A stretch of 64,000 nt of DNA from the NCBI RefSeq assembly GCF_001667185.1, contig NZ_LZIC01000115.1, forward strand, positions 1-64,000. The letters are read 5' to 3'. Each line of letters begins with the position of its first letter. Within the stretch, counting starts at the first letter, position 1. A model generated the notes under the pieces. The model was given only the letters and a program-made list of their open reading frames with translations, did no database searches and was not told where the DNA came from. Source of the DNA: Mycobacterium sp. 852002-50816_SCH5313054-b (GTDB lineage: Bacteria; Actinomycetota; Actinomycetes; Mycobacteriales; Mycobacteriaceae). Position numbers and translations under genes: made by a program. This document shows, piece after piece, positions 60,162 to 64,000 of this stretch.

Positions 60162-60392
60162 TCAGGACCGGACTTCGAGGACACCGACGCGCCACAGCGC
60201 CGCGTACACGTGGCGCAGGCCGATGCTCAACAGGTGAGCGGCGCCGTCCACCACCGGGTCGCTGATCACGATGGTCCGGCTGTCGACCGGGCGCGCCGCC
60301 TTGGCGGCGGGGGCCGGGTTGGCGTCGCGCACCACCGTCAGCGTGCGGGCGGGGGCTACGGTTACCACTTCGTCGTGCAGAACTGCGGTCAT
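60162..60392 (-). CDS. Small conserved mycobacterial protein under M-box control (Rv1535 type)
   Basis: The 76-residue protein is rich in Val and Ala, with a basic centre (Ala-Ala-Lys-Ala-Ala-Arg-Pro-Val-Asp-Ser-Arg) and an amphipathic C-terminal half (Ala-Ala-His-Leu-Leu-Ser-Ile-Gly-Leu-Arg-His-Val-Tyr-Ala-Ala-Leu-Trp). There is no clear signal peptide. AGGAG (60399-60403) precedes the ATG. The position next to ileS and downstream of an M-box is that of M. tuberculosis Rv1535, which has a Mg2+-responsive leader. The function is unknown; a link to magnesium shortage follows from the leader alone. Confidence 0.82.
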   Translation of the reverse strand: MTAVLHDEVVTVAPARTLTVVRDANPAPAAKAARPVDSRTIVISDPVVDGAAHLLSIGLRHVYAALWRVGVLEVRS

Positions 60393-60645
60393 GATCGTCT
60401 CCTAGTCGGAATCAAAATCGAGGACTGAATGGACTGACGTGTCCCGTCCCGTAGTGGTTCCGAACCCCAGAACGCTTGGCCGCGAAGCCGATTGGCTAGG
60501 CGCGAAGGTCGCTCGGGAGAACGGATCGGGACGAAACACAGTTCGGACTTCGGCCCGGACTGTCGCTGGAACTCATACGTCCCTCACCTCCTCGACGTCA
60601 CGACGCGTGCGGTTTTCGCACGATCTACGCGCACCAAAAGGAGTA
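60393..60645 (-). other. Rest of the long 5' leader of the 76-residue gene
   Basis: About 250 bases separate the aptamer from the start codon. CGTGCG-GTTTT-CGCACG (60606-60622) is a perfect small hairpin. No gene is supported here; long plus-strand open frames are arginine-rich and cross the riboswitch. Confidence 0.5.
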
Positions 60646-60666
60646 CAGAAACCGGCGATCGCCGGA
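60646..60666 (-). terminator. Candidate attenuator just after the M-box
   Basis: On the minus strand CCGGC-GATC-GCCGG is followed by TTTCTGT. Placed directly downstream of the aptamer, it could be the Mg2+-controlled terminator. The T-run is short. Confidence 0.45.
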
Positions 60667-60669
60667 GAT

Positions 60670-60838
60670 CCGCACCCCTCTCGTCAGAGCTTTGGCACTA
60701 CACGACGTGTCCGATATTCCGGAAGCCACCTGGGCTCAACCCTTAAGCCGGGAGGAGCTGTCCTGACCCGGGGCGTCTTTGGACGTTCGGGGTCAGTGGC
60801 CTGTATTCGTGTAGACGCCTCACCTAACGAGGTGCATA
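60670..60838 (-). promoter_or_regulatory. M-box (ykoK) Mg2+ riboswitch
   Basis: The minus strand reads GCACCTCGTTAGGTGAGGC then GTCTACACGAATACAGGCCACTG, which is the conserved 5' core of the M-box aptamer. The 3' part, CTCTGACGAGAGGGGTGCGG, closes the P1 stem against GCACCTCGT. Between them are the GGCTTAAGGGTTGAGCCC and GGTGGCTTCC segments. With Mg2+ bound, the fold should reduce expression of the 76-residue protein. Confidence 0.9.
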
Positions 60839-60846
60839 CGCGACCG

Positions 60847-60875
60847 ATAATGCACGACGGGCACGACACGGTCAA
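60847..60875 (-). promoter_or_regulatory. Promoter candidate for the M-box transcript
   Basis: On the minus strand TTGACC (60875-60870) and CATTAT (60852-60847) are separated by 17 bases. The expected start, near 60840, coincides with the first base of the M-box. Confidence 0.6.
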
Positions 60876-60932
60876 ACGCCCTGGCGCTGTGTCACCCAAT
60901 CTTTATGCGTTCATTACGCGCGCACACAGGCT

Positions 60933-61577
60933 TCAGCCAGCTTCGCGCGGACGCAGCCCGTCCAGCGCTAGCGCCACGACGAAATCGGCCACCTCGGCCG
61001 CCGTGACGTCGTCGTCGGTGCGCAGCCGCCGGTGCGCCAGCTGCCCGACGAGCGCGGCCAGCGCGTACGCCACCATGCGCGGCGGTGCGGCGACCACCTC
61101 GCCACGCGCCTGCGCCGCGACGATGAAGGTTTCGATGTCGTCGATGAACCGCTCGTAGATCCCGCCGAGGTGCTTCTCGAATCGCTCGCCCATGGCATAC
61201 GGATCGCGAAGCAGCAGCTGCACCGTGGCCTTGTCGGACTCGAAGAACTCCAGCGTCGCGCGTACGGCGACGCGAAGCGGCTCCTCGTGCCCGGCGTCCG
61301 CCGCCGGCACCCCCGCCGCGGCCAGCGCCGAAACGACGTGGTCGCGCAGCGTGCCCTCCTCGGCGGCCATCAACGCGTGGAACAGCTCGTCCTTGGAGTC
61401 GAAGTACCAGTAGACCGACCCGTACGCCAAGCCGGCCCGCTTGGCGATGTCGGCGATCGTCGTGGCGTGAAAACCCTTGCGCGCGAAGACTTCCTTGGCG
61501 GCCGCCATAATCTGGTCGCGCCGCTGCGACTTGTCCTCGTCGCTGACCGCGCGGCGCCGCCGGGTCGCGCTCGTCAC
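60933..61577 (-). CDS. TetR-family regulator (Rv1534 type)
   Basis: The product has 214 residues. The HTH (about 35-60) reads Thr-Thr-Ile-Ala-Asp-Ile-Ala-Lys-Arg-Ala-Gly-Leu-Ala-Tyr-Gly-Ser-Val-Tyr-Trp-Tyr-Phe, followed by a helical ligand domain. The start is a GTG at 61577 overlapping the stop of the nitronate monooxygenase gene by four bases, so the enzyme and its regulator share one transcript. An inverted repeat upstream of the enzyme gene is the likely target. Confidence 0.9.
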   Translation of the reverse strand: MTSATRRRRAVSDEDKSQRRDQIMAAAKEVFARKGFHATTIADIAKRAGLAYGSVYWYFDSKDELFHALMAAEEGTLRDHVVSALAAAGVPAADAGHEEPLRVAVRATLEFFESDKATVQLLLRDPYAMGERFEKHLGGIYERFIDDIETFIVAAQARGEVVAAPPRMVAYALAALVGQLAHRRLRTDDDVTAAEVADFVVALALDGLRPREAG

Positions 61578-62698
61578 GTATCGACCAGGCCGTCGAGCCG
61601 GCCGATCGTGTCGATGAACTCCTCCACCATGTCGAGCACCACCGAGCGCACCGGGCGGACCTTGTCGAGCGAGCCGACCACCTGGCCGACGAAGTAGGTC
61701 GCCAGCTCGCGCGCCTCGGCACCCGGGTGGGTGGCCGCCTGGTTGATGCGCACCTGCGCGCCAGTGACCAGCGCGGTCTGCAGCGGCATGCCGAGCGGGT
61801 CGGGGGTGTCCGGGCGGGCCCACTCGTCGGTCCAGGCGGTGCGCAGCATCCGGGCCGGCTTGCCGGTCATCGACCGGGACCGCACGGTGTCCGACGAGCT
61901 GGCCGCCAGGAACTTCTCCTTGACGACCGGGACCGTCTCGGCCTCCTCGGTGGTCAGCCACACCGACCCGCACCACACCCCCTCCGCGCCCAGCGCCAGG
62001 GCCGCGGCAACCTGGCGACCGCGGGCGATGCCGCCGGCGGCGAGCACGGGAACCGGCGCCACGGCATCCACCACCTCGGGCACCAGGACCATCGTCGCCA
62101 CCTCTCCGGTGTGGCCACCGGCCTCGGTGCCCTGCGCGACGATCAGGTCGACACCCGCGGCCGCGTGCCGCCGCGCGTGCTGGGTGGTGCCGGCCAGCGC
62201 GGCCACCAGGACGTCGTGTCGGTGGGCGCGCTCGACGAGGTCGGCGGGGGGCGGCCCGAGCGCGCTGGCGATCAGCCGGATGTTGTGGGCGAAGGCCACC
62301 TCGAGCAGCGGCTCGTAGCCCTTGGGCGAGATGTTGAGGCCGCCGGATGACGCCTTGGGCTCGCCGGTGGGCGCCGCGACGCCGTAGCGGGCCAGGAGGT
62401 CCTCGACGAACGCGCGGTGCTCCTCGGGAAGCAGCTCCCTGGTTTGTTTGGCGTCGATCCCGCCCTGCTCGGCGCCGACGTATTTGGGCGGCAACAACAG
62501 GTCCACACCGTACGGCTTGCCGCCCGTCTGCTCCTCGATCCAGGTCAGCTCGTTCTGCAGACGCTGCGGACTGTGCGCGACGGCGCCGAGGACTCCGAAT
62601 CCGCCCGCGTTGGTTACCGCGGCCACCACGTCACGGCAATGGCTGAAGGCGCAGATCGGAAACTCAACGCCGAGCATCTCGGCGACTCTGGTTCGCAT
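61574..62698 (-). CDS. Nitronate monooxygenase / 2-nitropropane dioxygenase-like flavoprotein (Rv1533 type)
   Basis: The 374-residue TIM-barrel FMN enzyme shows Ile-Cys-Ala-Phe-Ser-His at the first strand, Ala-Gln-Gly-Thr-Glu-Ala-Gly-Gly-His-Thr-Gly near 190, Ala-Ala-Gly-Gly-Ile-Ala-Arg-Gly near 220 and Gly-Ala-Glu-Gly-Val-Trp-Cys-Gly-Ser near 238, all flavin phosphate-site blocks. It oxidises nitronates or related substrates; the true substrate is not known. It is first in an operon with the TetR gene. Confidence 0.93.
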   Translation of the reverse strand: MRTRVAEMLGVEFPICAFSHCRDVVAAVTNAGGFGVLGAVAHSPQRLQNELTWIEEQTGGKPYGVDLLLPPKYVGAEQGGIDAKQTRELLPEEHRAFVEDLLARYGVAAPTGEPKASSGGLNISPKGYEPLLEVAFAHNIRLIASALGPPPADLVERAHRHDVLVAALAGTTQHARRHAAAGVDLIVAQGTEAGGHTGEVATMVLVPEVVDAVAPVPVLAAGGIARGRQVAAALALGAEGVWCGSVWLTTEEAETVPVVKEKFLAASSSDTVRSRSMTGKPARMLRTAWTDEWARPDTPDPLGMPLQTALVTGAQVRINQAATHPGAEARELATYFVGQVVGSLDKVRPVRSVVLDMVEEFIDTIGRLDGLVDT

Positions 62699-62718
62699 CG
62701 CCCGACGTTATGAGTTAC

Positions 62719-62732
62719 TGACTGATAAGTCA
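62719..62732. promoter_or_regulatory. TetR-type operator candidate upstream of nitronate monooxygenase
   Basis: TGACT-GATA-AGTCA is a perfect inverted repeat 20 bases before the start codon at 62698, in an AT-rich stretch. Self-control by the downstream TetR gene is inferred. Confidence 0.55.
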
Positions 62733-62736
62733 ATCG

Positions 62737-63312
62737 TTACGGCGACCGGCCGTCCGGCGGCCAGCTGGACACGCCGTCTTCCAGCGGAACCTGGAGGCTG
62801 TGCAGGATCGACGCGACCATTCGCCACGCGCCGATGGCGGTGACAAGCTCTATGAGAACCGCTGTGTCACTGTGTAATTCGCGCGAGCACGCGGCCCAAC
62901 TCGCCGCGCTTACCGCGCCGTCGCGCACCACGTCGTCGGTGGCCGCCAGCACCGCGCGCTCGGCGGGCCCGAAGCCGTCATACCCCTGCCAATCGCGCAC
63001 GCCGAGGATGTCGTCGGGGCTCACGCCCAGGCCCGACGCGACCCTCCAGTGCTGCGTCCACTCGTAATCGCACGCGGTGAGCCAGCCGATCCGCATGATG
63101 ACCAGCTCCCGCAACCGCGGGTCGAGGGCGCCGTGCCAAAGCATGGTGGCGAGCAGGTCGTTGAGGGAGCGCGCCAGCGTCGGATGGTTGAGCAACACCT
63201 GGAAGATGCTGAGCTCGGCCATGTAGTCGGGCACCGCGGCCTCGTCGGCGGCCGCTTTGGCCTCGTCGAGGGGCAGTCGAGGGACCCGGGCTTGCCCGAT
63301 AGGTGAAGTCAT
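62737..63312 (-). CDS. Carboxymuconolactone decarboxylase / AhpD-like family protein
   Basis: The 191-residue protein has the CMD helical pattern: Leu-Arg-Glu-Leu-Val-Ile-Met-Arg-Ile-Gly-Trp-Leu-Thr-Ala-Cys-Asp-Tyr-Glu-Trp-Thr-Gln-His near 75-100, then a second, degenerate repeat. A single Cys is followed by Glu rather than forming the AhpD Cys-x-x-Cys, so peroxidase-reductase chemistry is doubtful. The ATG at 63312 is chosen by family start; the open frame runs further up. It precedes the nitronate monooxygenase in the same direction, 38 bases away. Confidence 0.82.
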   Translation of the reverse strand: MTSPIGQARVPRLPLDEAKAAADEAAVPDYMAELSIFQVLLNHPTLARSLNDLLATMLWHGALDPRLRELVIMRIGWLTACDYEWTQHWRVASGLGVSPDDILGVRDWQGYDGFGPAERAVLAATDDVVRDGAVSAASWAACSRELHSDTAVLIELVTAIGAWRMVASILHSLQVPLEDGVSSWPPDGRSP

Positions 63313-64000
63313 CGCGTGAACACTCCGGGTACTGGTGAGACACCTCACATTCATCGGCCATCGTAGCCAGCGGCACGGACTCGGCGGCCCGGGCGCGCCG
63401 GCGAAAGGCCCGCAGCGCCACGGCCGAAAACCAGCCCGGCCGTCGACAACCGCGCCGCTCGGCCCGTCATATGGCCACACCGCACGAATCGGTGGCCGTT
63501 AAATCGGCACTTAACTTGCAATCTTAAAGATTTCAGCGATTTTCCTGCGGGGCTTCCCAATAGCCCCTACTATGGCGGGATTACGCATCCCGATGCAGTG
63601 CATCGGCGCGTCCAATTTGGTTTCTGCCTCGCCCGACCCCAGGTCGGGTGGTTCGTGCAGCCCCCGCCACCGCGCTGGCCGACAACGCCCGTGGTCATGT
63701 TTGCCACCCCAGCACGCCACATCGCCGGAGCAGTTGCGGCACAGCACCTCTGGCAGCGACTCGAGTCCGGCACTACGGCCGATAATCGTGCGAAAAGTAT
63801 GTGACCACCGTGTGACTCAAGCTTCCTGTCAGCGACGATGCTTCGAGCGTTGTTAAATTTTTGTACGTTCGCACGATTTTTCCACGCGGTTCGGACCAAG
63901 CCGCTACGCTGCTGATCGCGCCACGTTGTTATGGCGAGCTTCGATAGCGGGGGTCGGTGGGTTGTTTGTGTGTTGCTCGCGGAGTTACTAGCTCGCGCAA
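63313..64000. other. Intergenic stretch at the right edge
   Basis: This 688-base region is less GC-rich than the genes and holds no supported coding frame. Features seen are AATCTT-A-AAGATT (63520-63532, a perfect inverted repeat), GGGGCT...AGCCCC near 63549-63568, and an AT-rich stretch at about 63850-63885. It may hold the promoter of a gene beyond the window. Confidence 0.5.

Noticed and set aside
60439..61158. 240-codon plus-strand open frame across the M-box
   Set aside because: It crosses the riboswitch and the TetR gene on the other strand and shows only Arg/Ser-rich shadow composition.
63511..63899. Short minus-strand open frames near the right edge
   Set aside because: No ribosome site, no family character and unusual Cys/Trp-rich composition; not enough to call a gene.

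Overview
The window is chromosomal DNA of a mycobacterium, most likely a slow-growing non-tuberculous species. It is GC-rich, carries a PE-family gene, three MmpL transporters, two MmpS genes, truncated haemoglobin N and DnaE1. From about 11.9 kb to the right end, its backbone follows, in reverse orientation, the gene order I know for M. tuberculosis from about Rv1531/Rv1533 to bioA (Rv1568). That order is recalled, not searched.

Layout. 0-11 kb: an accessory block with a GMC oxidoreductase (cut by the left edge), a GT1 glycosyltransferase, a condensation-type acyltransferase, an mmpS-mmpL pair, a second mmpL preceded by the remnant of its own mmpS, and a PE gene. This looks like a make-and-export module for an acylated glycolipid. 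11.3-17 kb: a YbjN-like gene, bioA without bioF/bioD beside it, a membrane protein, a RipD-like non-catalytic NlpC/P60 protein with a Gln/Pro tail, and an acyltransferase-3/SGNH protein. 17-23.3 kb: treX-treY-treZ, which turn glycogen-like glucan into trehalose. 23.3-28.7 kb: a methyltransferase, a NarL-type regulator divergent from a 51-residue membrane peptide, a Mug glycosylase, a MocR regulator divergent from an FMN split-barrel protein, and a PAP2 phosphatase. 28.7-38.7 kb: ilvA and a Ddn-like gene, DUF4331, AraC and VOC genes, plsB1-fadD11, and a MerR/VOC versus F420-oxidoreductase/metallo-beta-lactamase divergon with a textbook MerR operator. 38.8-48.8 kb: dnaE1, then TetR-mmpS-mmpL with a perfect palindromic operator, then a lipid-type cyclase and two SDRs. 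49-54 kb: glbN, a methyltransferase in the place of lprI, a pseudouridine synthase, lspA, ansA and a DinB polymerase. 54-56.7 kb: an inserted segment with a membrane protein, a repeat-rich Pro/Gln protein, a frameshifted DUF559 gene and three copies of a hairpin repeat. 56.7-63.3 kb: ileS under a T-box, a 76-residue protein under an M-box Mg2+ riboswitch, a TetR-nitronate monooxygenase operon and a carboxymuconolactone-decarboxylase-like gene. The last 0.7 kb has no convincing gene.

The signals most worth following are the mmpS remnant in the mmpL tandem, the glycolipid-export block replacing the bioF/bioD side of bioA, the hairpin repeat family at 54.5-56.7 kb, the DUF559 frameshift, the M-box with its uncharacterised 76-residue product, and the clean operators of the MerR, MocR and TetR regulators. 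No tRNA, rRNA, insertion sequence or CRISPR array was seen.
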